A stretch of 64,000 nucleotides of DNA from Candidatus Binatia bacterium. GTDB taxonomy: Bacteria > Desulfobacterota > Binatia > HRBIN30. A model generated the notes under the pieces. It was not told where the DNA came from. It did not search any database and saw only the letters and a list, made by a program, of their open reading frames with translations. The DNA is taken from contig BPIR01000001.1 in the NCBI GenBank assembly GCA_026004215.1, forward strand, positions 1,669,860-1,733,859, written 5' to 3'. Below, piece by piece: positions 6,637-15,992 of the stretch (positions within the stretch are counted from its first letter, which is position 1; the number at the start of each line of letters is the position of its first letter). Position numbers and translations under genes: made by a program.

Positions 6637-9600
6637 TCACGGAGTGGGAAGCGGCACTGGTTGCGTGGCCGTGATGATCGTGTTGGAAGCGTTGCGCACC
6701 CGCGCCCGTACTTGGATGGTCTGACCTGCCATCGTACTCACGTACTTCACGCACGCCAAGGCATCGCCGGGTTGCGGGAAGATGGTGAGGCTGCCGGTGT
6801 TGCAAGGCGCCTCCGCATTGGTGAAGCCGGGGCTCGTTACGGAGACACCAGGCGTCGGAGTCGGTAGGCTGAACTCCACGGCCACTCCATCGGGCACCGG
6901 GTTGCCCGACGAATCCGTCACCAGGGCGCTCACCACAGCCGTAAACGTACCGTCGCCGTTGTTGTTCGGTGGACCCGGCGGAATGCTGATGGAAATTTGC
7001 TGCGCATCCGGGGCACCGACGTTGATCGGCACGACAACGTTCTGACCCACGTTATCGGTCACGGTGAGGTTGAACGTGCCTAACTGGTTACCGCCGGTCA
7101 CAGTGAATGTGCCTCCGGAGCTGAACACCGTTGCCGTGCTCAGACAGAGGTTGCCGCCGGAGGGCACGATCGTAAAGGGAGGCGCCCCACCCGTTACGGT
7201 GAACGTGAGCTTCGAACCGTTGCAGTTCGGGCTGCCGTTCGTGCCCGACCAAACGAATCCAGCAGGTGGATTCACCACGGGTGCGGCAACTGTCGGGGTA
7301 CGCGTCGGCGTGAGCGTTTGTGTCGGTGTAAAGCTGGGGGTCGGAGTCGGAGTACGCGTTGGTGTCGGCGTCTGCGTCACCGTCGGGGTCGCTGTCGGAC
7401 GCAGGTCGAGCAAGGTGATGCTGCGGACATCCTCGATAAACCCGCCGGGCTGGCTCGGCGCGCTCACCCGCGCTCGGATCTGCACGCTCTGCCCCTGCAT
7501 CGTCGAAACGTACTTCACGCACGACAACGCATCGCCAGGCTGCGCATTCACTTGGAAGCTCAACTGGCAGTTCGGCGGACCGCCCACCAATGCCGGGCTC
7601 GTCACCGACACACCCGCCACCGGCGTCACTAGCGAGAACTCCACTGGGATCCCATTCATCGCCGCCACGCCATTCGCATCGGTCACCAAGGCCGTGATGA
7701 CGATGCTGAACGTGCCGTCGCCATTGTTGGTCACTCCCAAGATGTTCTGCTCGATCTGGATGAAGCGCGCCTCGGGGGTCGGTGTCGGCGTGATCGTCGG
7801 CGTGTTCGTGCGAGTCGGCGTCTGTGTCGGCGTCGAGGTCGGAGTCAGGGTCGGCGTGAACGTATTCGTCACCGTCGGAGTCGCCGTCGGACGCAGGTCG
7901 AGCAAGGTGATGCTGCGGACATCCTCGATAAACCCGCCGGGCTGGCTCGGCGCGCTCACCCGCGCTCGGATCTGCACGCTCTGCCCCTGCATCGTCGAAA
8001 CGTACTTCACGCACGACAACGCATCGCCAGGCTGTGCGTTCACCTGGAAGCTCAACTGGCAGTTCGGCGGATCGCCCACCAATGCCGGGCTCGTCACCGA
8101 CACGCCCGCCACCGGCGTCACCAGCGAGAAGTTCACCGGAATTCCATTCATTGCCGCCACACCGTTGGCATCGGTCACCAAGGCCGTGATGACGATGCTG
8201 AACGTGCCGTCGCCATTGTTGGTCACCCCCAAGATGTTCTGCTCGATCTGGATGAAGCGCGCCTCGGGGGTCGGTGTCGGCGTGATCGTCGGCGTGTTCG
8301 TGCGAGTCGGCGTCTGTGTCGGCGTCGAGGTCGGAGTCAGGGTCGGCGTGAACGTATTCGTCACCGTCGGAGTCGCCGTCGGACGCAGGTCGAGCAGCAG
8401 AATGTCTCGGAATGCCTCGATGTAGCCCGGTGCTGTTGGGATCGAGACCCAAGCGCGCACCCGCACCGTCTGCCCTTGCAGCGCCGCCGCGTACTTCACG
8501 CACGACAATGCATCGCCCGGCTGCGCGTTCACCTGGAAGCTCAACTGGCAGTTCGGCGGATCGCCCACCAATGCCGGGCTCGTCACCGACACGCCCGCCA
8601 CCGGCGTCACCAGCGAGAAGTTCACCGGAATTCCATTCATTGCCGCCACACCATTCGCATCGGTCACCAACGCCGTGATCACCATGCTGAACGTGCCGTC
8701 GCCGTTGTTGGTCACTCCCAAGATGTTCTGCTCGATCAAAATGTGCGCCGCCGCAGGTGTCGGTGTCGGCGTAATTGTCGGGGTCCAAGTCCGCGTCGGA
8801 GTCTCCGTGGGAGTGGGTGTGAATGTATTCGTCGCCGTCGGAGTCGCTGTCGGACGCAGGTCGAGCAAGGTGATGCTGCGGACATCCTCGATAAACCCGC
8901 CGGGCTGGCTCGGCGCGCTCACCCGCGCACGGATCTGCACGCTCTGCCCCTGCATCGTCGAAACGTACTTCACGCACGACAACGCATCGCCAGGCTGCGC
9001 ATTCACTTGGAAGCTCAACTGGCAGTTCGGCGGACCGCCCACCAATGCCGGGCTCGTCACCGACACACCCGCCACCGGCGTCACTAGCGAGAACTCCACT
9101 GGGATCCCATTCATCGCCGCCACGCCATTCGCATCGGTCACCAAGGCCGTGATGACGATGCTGAACGTGCCGTCGCCATTGTTGGTCACTCCCAAGATGT
9201 TCTGCTCGATCCGGATGAAGCGCGCCTCGGGGGTCGGTGTCGCCGTGATTGTCGGGGTCCAAGTCCGCGTCGGAGTCTCCGTGGGAGTGGGTGTGAATGT
9301 ATTCGTCGCTGTCGGGGTCGCTGTCGGACGCAGGTCGAGCAAGAGAATGTCACGTACGTCCTCCACATAACCCAATGGCTGGCTCGGTGCGCTCACTCGC
9401 GCACGCACCTGCACTGTACGTCCTTGCAGCGCCGCCGCATACTTCACGCACGACAGCGCATCGCCAGGCTGTGCGTTCACCTGGAAGCCCAACTGGCAGT
9501 TCGGCGGTTGGCCCACCAATGCCGGGCTCGTCACCGACACACCCGCCACCGGCGTCACCAGCGAGAACTCCACTGGGATTCCATTCATCGCCGCCACGCC

Positions 9601-12600
9601 ACGTGCATCGGTCACCAACGCCGTGATCACCATGCTGAACGTGCCGTCGCCATTGTTGGTCACTCCCAAGATGTTCTGCTCGATGTGTACGAACGCCACT
9701 TCCGGCGTCGGTGTCGGGGTCACTGTCGGCGTGGGGGTTACTGTCGGCGTAACCGTCGGGGTGAAGGTGGGTGTTACCGTAGGCGTAAACGTTGCCGTCG
9801 GCGTAAAGGTGGCAGTCGGTGTGGGTGTCGCAGTGGGAGTTGAGGTCGGAGTTGCGGTGGGAACAGGCAGGAACTGCACGACGCGCGAGAGGCTCACCGA
9901 ACCATTACCCCCCGGAGCTTCGCCGGTCCGGGGAGAGATAATCTCCACCGTGAGATTCCCTGTCTCGGCGTTGGTGGCCTGAGGATCCGAGTCCGCCAGT
10001 GTAAACTGGAAGCGGCTCAAGCCATCGAGTAGGCGGTTGTTCGTGAACGCATCCGGCATCACGAAGTCGGTCAGCCCGAAGATCTTCCCTCTATCGCCCT
10101 CGTACCTGACGGTAATCCGCGAACCGCCCACCAGCGGGTTACCCACCCCGGGGTTGCTCAATGGATCGGGGTTGTCGCTCACGATCAACGTGAATTGTTG
10201 AGCCCCTCCTGCCGGAATGGGCTCCGGGGACAAGGGCAACAGGACCGCAGTAGTCGGGCCGGAAAATGTCGAGCAAGTCGAAGCAAAAATCAGCATTTCG
10301 TCTGCGCAGGTACGGATGTCGCCAGTTTGGTCGGCATCCCAGCGGCCGTTACCGTTCACGTCTACGAACGGCTCCCCGTCATTGTGCGTTCCATCGCAGT
10401 TCTCATCGAAAAATGGCTCTGCCAACGGGAGTAACTCGTCCGTTTCATCACAAATTCCGTTGTTGTTACTGTCCACGAACGGCCGTTCTCCGCGGGTGGT
10501 GGCAAGCGTGGCAACCGTGCCGTTCGCGGGCACAGGCGCCTGCGAGATGAGCACCGCAGTGGCTTGGCCGAGCGCGTTTGTCGGTGTCTGATTGCCGACC
10601 GCACCACCGTTCGTGGTAAAGGTCACGACCGTCCCCGGCGGCACCGGGTTGCCAAAACGGTCGGCCACGAACGCAGTCATTTGGTTTTCCAGTCCAAAGG
10701 TGACGCGCCCCGCAATGTTATTGAACTCGCGCGCCAGACTGAAATTCCGCTGCGAGGGGGGTCCACCCAGAACCTGCACCGGGGTCGAACGTGTTACCAA
10801 GGGCGGTTCGACCGAGAACACTTGAGCTGTCACCTGCAACGGCAGCGCACGCCGGCCCGTGGTCACCACGGTGCGAACCAATCCGTCGGCGTCGGTCACC
10901 TGTTGGCGCGGGCTCACGCTTTCACCCGACACCTGCGGCAACGAAAAGACCACCTGCACCCCCGGTAGCGGGTCACCGTTGCGGCTGCGCACTCGGAACG
11001 TGAGTGTCGCTTGTTCGGGCAAACCCGAACCTCGTACACCTAACGTTGTCGCCGAGCTGCTGACAAACTCCAGCGCGCCGGCGCGGTCGCCCTCTCCTGG
11101 GGTCGGCGTCGGGGTTCCCGCCACATTCAAAACGGGCACATTCAGCTCGCTCAAACTCACCCCACCTCCGGCGATCCGCAACGTCGCTGTACCACTGGGT
11201 GTGCCAGCAGGAACAATCAGCGTCGCAACGGCTTCACCGTTGGCGTCCGTCAGAGCGGACCGATCGATGCTGCCCACGTTCGAGAAGAAACGTACCCGCA
11301 CATTCTCGACCGGCCGCGCCAACTCATCCAGAGCCGTCACCCGCACGATGGCTACACCATCGTTCGCATCATCCACGCGAATACTGGACGGCCGAACCAC
11401 CGCACTGAGCGTTGCGATCGTGCCCGGCAACGTCACCACCTCACCACTAACTGCGTTCACCACTCCACCAGAACGAGCGCGGATCCACACTTCCGTTCCC
11501 TGCATGTGAGGCGTGAACTTCAAGCACGTTACGGCATTCCCCGGCTGAGGTATCACCGGGATCCCCGTCTGCGACGCGAACTGCGACACATCGCACGGAG
11601 GTAGCTGGTTGGTGACCGCGCCATTGGTCAGCACCACACCGGCTGCGGGGTCGGTTTCGTCCGGAAGACAAGAGCCACCGTCGCACACCGTGTCGCTGGA
11701 GCACAACGTGCCGTCGGCGGAACCACCGACGCAGCGCCGCCGCAACACGACTTCGAACACCACCGGGGTTCCATCTTCCACGGCGTTGCCCTGCGCGTCC
11801 ACCATATTGGCGCTCAGGGTGCTGAGCAGCGTTCCATCATTGTTGTCCACGAAACGGGGGTTCAGCGAAATGCGGATGCGGGCCACCGGACCAGCCGAAA
11901 TGGCCACAAGAGGTTGTTTTTCGACGAGAGCAACTGGAGCCCCATCCGAAATCGTGTCTGCGCAAGCTTGCACGGTAACCGGGCCGGACTGCGAACCGGC
12001 CTTGAGCTGCACGATAGCGAAGCCAGCCGAGTCCGAGATGGCAAACGGCGCATCAATCGGGCAACGGGATTGCGGGTCTGCCGGTAGCGGCGTTGCCTGG
12101 GTCGGAGCCAAGATCGTGGCCCCTGCCGCGCTTTCCGCGGGCACCACTCCGAAATACACGCGCACGCCGCTCAGCGGCTGGCCATTATTGTCCATCACCC
12201 GTGCCGAGATCGCGCTCAAATCCGTGCCGCCCGTGCCCGCTACCTGAATCCGGGCTGGACTAGCCGAAAGTAGGAGAGAAGCCGGCTTTCCGGGTGGAAC
12301 GTTCGGGAGTTTTCCTCCTGGAGGGATTCGTCCCTGTACCACCGTGATGCGCGTCCGCCCGGTCACACCCCCGGCAAGCGCCGTCACAAAGAAGTCCTGC
12401 TCGAAGGTTCCCGCGGGCACGCGGAGCAGCGAAGTGGCCACACCGTTTTCCGAACCAAAGGGGCGCGTAACCTCCGTGAGCGGGCTCACTTGCCCAACTT
12501 CGGTTACGAACAACACGTTAATGTCGTTCATCGGTTGATTGTCGGAGTCGAACACCGACGCCTTGAGGTTGATGTTCGTGTCTACCGCGTTCCCTACCGT

Positions 12601-13536
12601 GGACGGGTCTGCTTCCAACACGACAACCGCCACCGGCTTGTTGCTGCGGCCCGAGACGATCGTGACGTCGACTTGCCCCTGCTTCTCGCATGCCGACGCG
12701 ATCACGCGCAGCGTGCCGATGGCCGTGCCGGCCGGAATGTCGAGAATGGACGAAGCCATTCCACCGGCATCGGTTGCACGCACCAGCTCGCGAAAGGTTG
12801 CAACGCGCGGCTGCACATCGAACAGGATATTCGCATTGGGCACGGGGCGGTTGTCTTTATTGAAGGCCACTGCGGTGATGCGTGCGGAACCACCTGTGGC
12901 GGAACTCACCGACAGGGTATCGGTTTGCACGATAATGGCGGACAAGTCTTCACACGGGCGCGGAGTGGGTGTGAGCGTGGGCGTCGGTGTGAACGGAATC
13001 GGTGTCGGCGTGGGCCGCGTGGGAGTTCCAAACGGGGCCTGTACGAGAATGGTGAGGCTTACGCTGAGTCCGCTCAACGGACTGTCGGGGGCGGCGCTCA
13101 CCGTAAGAGCGTAACGGCCCCCCAGGCGCGCGGAGACCCGACCAGTCAAGCTACCATCCGGACCGGTGCGTCCCTCTGCGTTGCTGAGTCCGGAGACATC
13201 CAACGCTGTTTCGATCACCAGCCGAAGGCCCGCCAACGGACGGCCGGCAGCGTCGCGCGCGAACACGGAAAACGCGGAGGACTCGTTGCCCACAATCGAG
13301 ATTTCCTCGACGCGCAAGGTCAACGCCCCGGCGTCGCTAGCCACGGTTCGTTCGTTGCGGCTGGCACCGCTGCGTACCGGAGTGCTGGTCGCCGGCGCCT
13401 GCGTGAAACCCGGCAAGGAAGTCGGAGATGCCCCGCCACCTTGACCGCCACCGCCCCCGCCGCCGCAGCCACTGGCAACGAAACACGCGCTAATCCAAAG
13501 TGCTGCTAACGTCCAATGCGCCTTGCCGGGTTTCAT
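6637..13536 (-). CDS. Giant Ig-like repeat lipoprotein (2,299 aa)
   Basis: A very large secreted protein. Residues 1-24 form a lipoprotein signal ending in the lipobox ASGC (Cys24), followed by a Gly-rich run. The next ~1,000 residues hold many bacterial Ig-like (Big_1/invasin-type) domains of about 100 aa, recognisable from strands such as 'D-x-x-G-x-P-x-x-G-x-x-V-x-F' and 'T-D-A-x-G-x-A'. A Thr/Pro linker occurs near residue 175. Residues ~1,015-1,070 carry an Asp/Asn-rich calcium-binding-like stretch with DSNNNGICD and DVNGNGRWD. Residues ~1,275-2,045 are five near-identical 158-164-residue repeats joined by Thr/Pro linkers, and a diverged sixth copy closes the protein. The start ATG has AGGAGAGG upstream. 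It is the last gene of the pil-aro unit, 30 bases after another lipoprotein gene. A surface adhesin or cell-surface filament role is inference only. Confidence 0.85.
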   Translation of the reverse strand: MKPGKAHWTLAALWISACFVASGCGGGGGGGQGGGASPTSLPGFTQAPATSTPVRSGASRNERTVASDAGALTLRVEEISIVGNESSAFSVFARDAAGRPLAGLRLVIETALDVSGLSNAEGRTGPDGSLTGRVSARLGGRYALTVSAAPDSPLSGLSVSLTILVQAPFGTPTRPTPTPIPFTPTPTLTPTPRPCEDLSAIIVQTDTLSVSSATGGSARITAVAFNKDNRPVPNANILFDVQPRVATFRELVRATDAGGMASSILDIPAGTAIGTLRVIASACEKQGQVDVTIVSGRSNKPVAVVVLEADPSTVGNAVDTNINLKASVFDSDNQPMNDINVLFVTEVGQVSPLTEVTRPFGSENGVATSLLRVPAGTFEQDFFVTALAGGVTGRTRITVVQGRIPPGGKLPNVPPGKPASLLLSASPARIQVAGTGGTDLSAISARVMDNNGQPLSGVRVYFGVVPAESAAGATILAPTQATPLPADPQSRCPIDAPFAISDSAGFAIVQLKAGSQSGPVTVQACADTISDGAPVALVEKQPLVAISAGPVARIRISLNPRFVDNNDGTLLSTLSANMVDAQGNAVEDGTPVVFEVVLRRRCVGGSADGTLCSSDTVCDGGSCLPDETDPAAGVVLTNGAVTNQLPPCDVSQFASQTGIPVIPQPGNAVTCLKFTPHMQGTEVWIRARSGGVVNAVSGEVVTLPGTIATLSAVVRPSSIRVDDANDGVAIVRVTALDELARPVENVRVRFFSNVGSIDRSALTDANGEAVATLIVPAGTPSGTATLRIAGGGVSLSELNVPVLNVAGTPTPTPGEGDRAGALEFVSSSATTLGVRGSGLPEQATLTFRVRSRNGDPLPGVQVVFSLPQVSGESVSPRQQVTDADGLVRTVVTTGRRALPLQVTAQVFSVEPPLVTRSTPVQVLGGPPSQRNFSLAREFNNIAGRVTFGLENQMTAFVADRFGNPVPPGTVVTFTTNGGAVGNQTPTNALGQATAVLISQAPVPANGTVATLATTRGERPFVDSNNNGICDETDELLPLAEPFFDENCDGTHNDGEPFVDVNGNGRWDADQTGDIRTCADEMLIFASTCSTFSGPTTAVLLPLSPEPIPAGGAQQFTLIVSDNPDPLSNPGVGNPLVGGSRITVRYEGDRGKIFGLTDFVMPDAFTNNRLLDGLSRFQFTLADSDPQATNAETGNLTVEIISPRTGEAPGGNGSVSLSRVVQFLPVPTATPTSTPTATPTPTATFTPTATFTPTVTPTFTPTVTPTVTPTPTVTPTPTPEVAFVHIEQNILGVTNNGDGTFSMVITALVTDARGVAAMNGIPVEFSLVTPVAGVSVTSPALVGQPPNCQLGFQVNAQPGDALSCVKYAAALQGRTVQVRARVSAPSQPLGYVEDVRDILLLDLRPTATPTATNTFTPTPTETPTRTWTPTITATPTPEARFIRIEQNILGVTNNGDGTFSIVITALVTDANGVAAMNGIPVEFSLVTPVAGVSVTSPALVGGPPNCQLSFQVNAQPGDALSCVKYVSTMQGQSVQIRARVSAPSQPGGFIEDVRSITLLDLRPTATPTATNTFTPTPTETPTRTWTPTITPTPTPAAAHILIEQNILGVTNNGDGTFSMVITALVTDANGVAAMNGIPVNFSLVTPVAGVSVTSPALVGDPPNCQLSFQVNAQPGDALSCVKYAAALQGQTVRVRAWVSIPTAPGYIEAFRDILLLDLRPTATPTVTNTFTPTLTPTSTPTQTPTRTNTPTITPTPTPEARFIQIEQNILGVTNNGDGTFSIVITALVTDANGVAAMNGIPVNFSLVTPVAGVSVTSPALVGDPPNCQLSFQVNAQPGDALSCVKYVSTMQGQSVQIRARVSAPSQPGGFIEDVRSITLLDLRPTATPTVTNTFTPTLTPTSTPTQTPTRTNTPTITPTPTPEARFIQIEQNILGVTNNGDGTFSIVITALVTDANGVAAMNGIPVEFSLVTPVAGVSVTSPALVGGPPNCQLSFQVNAQPGDALSCVKYVSTMQGQSVQIRARVSAPSQPGGFIEDVRSITLLDLRPTATPTVTQTPTPTRTPTPTPSFTPTQTLTPTRTPTVAAPVVNPPAGFVWSGTNGSPNCNGSKLTFTVTGGAPPFTIVPSGGNLCLSTATVFSSGGTFTVTGGNQLGTFNLTVTDNVGQNVVVPINVGAPDAQQISISIPPGPPNNNGDGTFTAVVSALVTDSSGNPVPDGVAVEFSLPTPTPGVSVTSPGFTNAEAPCNTGSLTIFPQPGDALACVKYVSTMAGQTIQVRARVRNASNTIITATQPVPLPTP
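7400..9702 (-). repeat. Five tandem near-identical coding repeats, period 474-492 bp
   Basis: The landmark GATGTTCTGC recurs at 7741, 8233, 8722, 9196 and 9670, giving spacings of 492, 489, 474 and 474 bp, all multiples of three. Each unit encodes one Ig-like domain of ~115 residues containing 'QNILGVTNNGDGTFS' and one Cys pair, plus a Thr/Pro linker of variable length. Units differ by few bases, so they look recently duplicated. The length differences come from the linkers. Such a region is prone to copy-number change and to assembly collapse. Confidence 0.9.
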
Positions 13537-13566
13537 AGCCCCTCTCCTCGCTCCACCGGATCAGCC

Positions 13567-14292
13567 TCACTGCGCAGGCTGCTGCAGAGACAGGCACTCC
13601 TCGATCGAGTTGCAACAGATCTGCCCCGTCTCGCAATTGCAGAAGTTATCGAACGTGATCGTGTAACCAGCCGTCGCGCGATACACGTTGCCGGCCGTAT
13701 CGCGCGCAAAAAAAGTGAGAGTCACCGGCTGGGCCTCGCCGTAAACGCGCGGCTGCACAGCCGCCTTCGCTAAAAAGTCCAACAGCAACACGCCGGACAC
13801 CGTGGTGTCGGTGAAATTACAAGTACCGCGGACTGTACCGACCAAGCAGTCATCCGCACTCGCGCAGGCACGCTGGCTCGCGTTCGAGCAGCGACCGCCG
13901 ATCACGGTGCCATTGACATTCTCCGTGATGTCACCCAAACCGGTGCGGGTATCATCGAAGCGAATCCGCACCTGGAACACGCGCAAGTCCAATTTCTGGT
14001 CGTTTCGCAGCACCACGTTCGTGGCGGTTTGTGTGAACGGTTCGAGACTGATCTGCGCTTGCCCTCCTCCTCCGCCACCGCCGCCTCCAGTGGACACGCA
14101 AAAATTCTGCACCACGTCCACATCAGCGCTGTTTGGCCGCACAAAGTCCGCTTGGGTGATCCCCTCGCTCGAAAAACCGACGACGCGGAATACCAGGGAA
14201 TCGTCGCCATCCACTGCGTCACCACTGGAGCCGCAACCGAACAGCGAAACCCCAGCGTACAAGGCAAAACATACCGAGGCTAACCACCGCAT
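13567..14292 (-). CDS. Secreted lipoprotein of unknown function
   Basis: A 241-aa lipoprotein: signal peptide with the lipobox region SLFGCGSSG (Cys near residue 20), then a mature domain. It contains an unusual run of nine glycines (about residue 60-70), cysteine-rich patches (GRCSNASQRACASADDC and CNCETGQICC near the C-terminus) and beta-rich sequence similar in style to cohesin/Ig-like modules. The start is the ATG preceded by GAGGGAGGGG; the upstream ATG at 14307 would overlap aroB. It lies 11 bases after aroB and 30 bases before the giant lipoprotein gene, so the pair is probably co-expressed. The 'DDC...G-x-C' cysteine pattern also occurs in the giant protein. I recognise no named family. 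Confidence 0.75.
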   Translation of the reverse strand: MRWLASVCFALYAGVSLFGCGSSGDAVDGDDSLVFRVVGFSSEGITQADFVRPNSADVDVVQNFCVSTGGGGGGGGGQAQISLEPFTQTATNVVLRNDQKLDLRVFQVRIRFDDTRTGLGDITENVNGTVIGGRCSNASQRACASADDCLVGTVRGTCNFTDTTVSGVLLLDFLAKAAVQPRVYGEAQPVTLTFFARDTAGNVYRATAGYTITFDNFCNCETGQICCNSIEECLSLQQPAQ

Positions 14293-14303
14293 GGACCCCT
14301 CCC

Positions 14304-15437
14304 TCATGGATTTCCTGTCTCCTCCCGGACGGCGTATTCCACGATCTCTCGACTGCTGAGGAAGCAGAAACGCGTACTTCCGAGCCGCTCCACGGCAACA
14401 AATTTGACCTTGCCCCCGTGCACTTTCTTGTCGAGCTCGATGGCAGCCGCGAGCCGGTCGCCGTCGATGTCTGGCGGCAATTCCACCGGCAAGCCGGCAC
14501 GCGCCAGCAGCACACGCAGGCGCTGCACCAGCTCGGATTGGCAAATACCGAGCCTGGCGCTCACGCGGGCCTCGGCCACCATCCCGATCGCCACCGCCTC
14601 GCCGTGCAAGTAACGCTTGTAGGCAGTCACGCTTTCCAGGGCATGACCGATCGTGTGGCCAAAGTTCAGCACCGCCCGTTCGCCACTTTCCCGTTCGTCC
14701 CGCTCCACGACCTGAGCTTTCAGTTCACAGCAGCGGCGGATGATCGGAACGAGCACGCCGAATTCCAACGCCAGCACTCGATCCAGTTCTTCTTCGAGGC
14801 GGCAGAACAGATCGGGGTCGAAAATCACCCCATACTTGACGACTTCCGCAAAACCGGCCAGCAACTGCCGGCGGGGCAACGTGTTCAAGGTACCGACGTC
14901 AATGAGGACCGCGCGTGGCTGGTAAAAAGCGCCAATGAGATTTTTACCGCGCGGGTGATCCACGCCGGTCTTTCCGCCAACACTGGAATCCACCTGAGCG
15001 AGCAGCGTTGTCGGAAGCTGGACGTAAGGGATCCCGCGCAAGTACGTCGCCGCTGCAAAACCGGCGAGATCCCCGATCACCCCGCCTCCCAAGGCAAACA
15101 AGGGCGAGGTACGTTCCAGCGCGGCGGCGACCAGCCCGTCGTAAATCAGCGCCAGCGTGGCGAGGTTTTTGTGCTCCTCCCCGTCAGGCACTTCGATGCG
15201 TACAGGCTCGAACCCGGCTCGACGCAAACTGCCCATCACGCGCTCGGCATAAAGGCCTCCCACGACGGGGTTGGTCACCACCGCGCACTTCCCGGGCGAG
15301 GCGAGGTTTTGCGCCCAGTCCCCCGTCAGTTCCAGCACTCCTTCGCCAATCACGATTGGGTACGAACGATCCCCCAAGCCCACCACAAGTTGGGTCAGGG
15401 GCACGTGCGGCTTATGGTTCGGAACCGGGGCAGTCAC
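14304..15437 (-). CDS. aroB: 3-dehydroquinate synthase
   Basis: A 377-aa NAD- and metal-dependent enzyme making 3-dehydroquinate from DAHP, the second shikimate-pathway step, in the cytoplasm. Visible signatures are 'DGEEHK', the glycine-rich GGGVIGDLAGFAA, the substrate/metal region 'QVDSSVGGKTGVDHPRGKN', and the zinc-ligand motifs 'NFGHTIGHALE' and 'LHGEAVAIGM'. The start is the GTG at 15435-15437, which overlaps the aroK stop (GTGA), so translation is probably coupled. The longer frame upstream only overlaps aroK. The order pilQ-aroK-aroB matches many proteobacteria. Confidence 0.95.
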   Translation of the reverse strand: MTAPVPNHKPHVPLTQLVVGLGDRSYPIVIGEGVLELTGDWAQNLASPGKCAVVTNPVVGGLYAERVMGSLRRAGFEPVRIEVPDGEEHKNLATLALIYDGLVAAALERTSPLFALGGGVIGDLAGFAAATYLRGIPYVQLPTTLLAQVDSSVGGKTGVDHPRGKNLIGAFYQPRAVLIDVGTLNTLPRRQLLAGFAEVVKYGVIFDPDLFCRLEEELDRVLALEFGVLVPIIRRCCELKAQVVERDERESGERAVLNFGHTIGHALESVTAYKRYLHGEAVAIGMVAEARVSARLGICQSELVQRLRVLLARAGLPVELPPDIDGDRLAAAIELDKKVHGGKVKFVAVERLGSTRFCFLSSREIVEYAVREETGNP

Positions 15438-15961
15438 GCGGGCAACTCCTGGGGCGACAAAATCGTTCCAAGGTAAACCAAAATCGCCTCCACGACCTCC
15501 TCTGGGGAACGCTCGGTCGTGTCGATGCAAATATCGGCTTGGGCATAGGCGGGCGCGCGCTCGGACAACAGCGCCTCGACGCGCGCACGGCGGTCGTCAT
15601 GTTGCAGCAAGGGTCGGGAACGATCGGCCGAGGTGCGAGCGAGAATGGCATCCACGGACGCCGTCAAACACACAATCGGTCCGGCCTGTTTCATGCGTGC
15701 GAGGTTGTGGGGGTCGGCGATGGCGCCTCCACCCGTGGCAACCACGGCATCTTCTACCAGGGCAGCAGCCAACTCTTGCTGTTCGACCTGGCGGAAAAAT
15801 GGCTCACCGTGCCGAGCGAAAATCTCCGCGATGGTCAGACCGGTTCGGCGTTCGATGCGCTCATCCACGTCGATGAAGGGCTTGCCGAGGCGCTGCGCCA
15901 GCAAGCGACCGACGGTGGATTTTCCGGTGCCCATGAATCCAGTCAGCACAATGGTTGTCAT
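15434..15961 (-). CDS. aroK: Shikimate kinase
   Basis: A 175-aa P-loop kinase that phosphorylates shikimate at the 3-hydroxyl. The Walker A motif is GFMGTGKST at residues ~7-15. The substrate-binding DVDERIE follows near residue 32, then the family GGGA (about residue 80) and the lid arginines. Length is typical. It lies 31 bases after pilQ and overlaps aroB by four bases, placing it inside the pil unit, a common arrangement. Confidence 0.95.
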   Translation of the reverse strand: MTTIVLTGFMGTGKSTVGRLLAQRLGKPFIDVDERIERRTGLTIAEIFARHGEPFFRQVEQQELAAALVEDAVVATGGGAIADPHNLARMKQAGPIVCLTASVDAILARTSADRSRPLLQHDDRRARVEALLSERAPAYAQADICIDTTERSPEEVVEAILVYLGTILSPQELPA

Positions 15962-15992
15962 GATCCTGCCAATGGCCCACCCGACAAACGCC

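Noticed and set aside
7064..8425. Long plus-strand frame (453 aa) rich in VGVGVRVGVGV across the repeat array
   Set aside because: It is the antisense of the Thr/Pro linkers and Ig repeats; the minus-strand gene has a lipoprotein signal, ribosome-binding site and clear domains.
7088..9262. Second minus-strand frame of 724 codons inside the repeat array
   Set aside because: It is a +1 shadow kept open by the repeated, GC-rich unit; composition is Asp/Arg/Gly-rich with no start signal.
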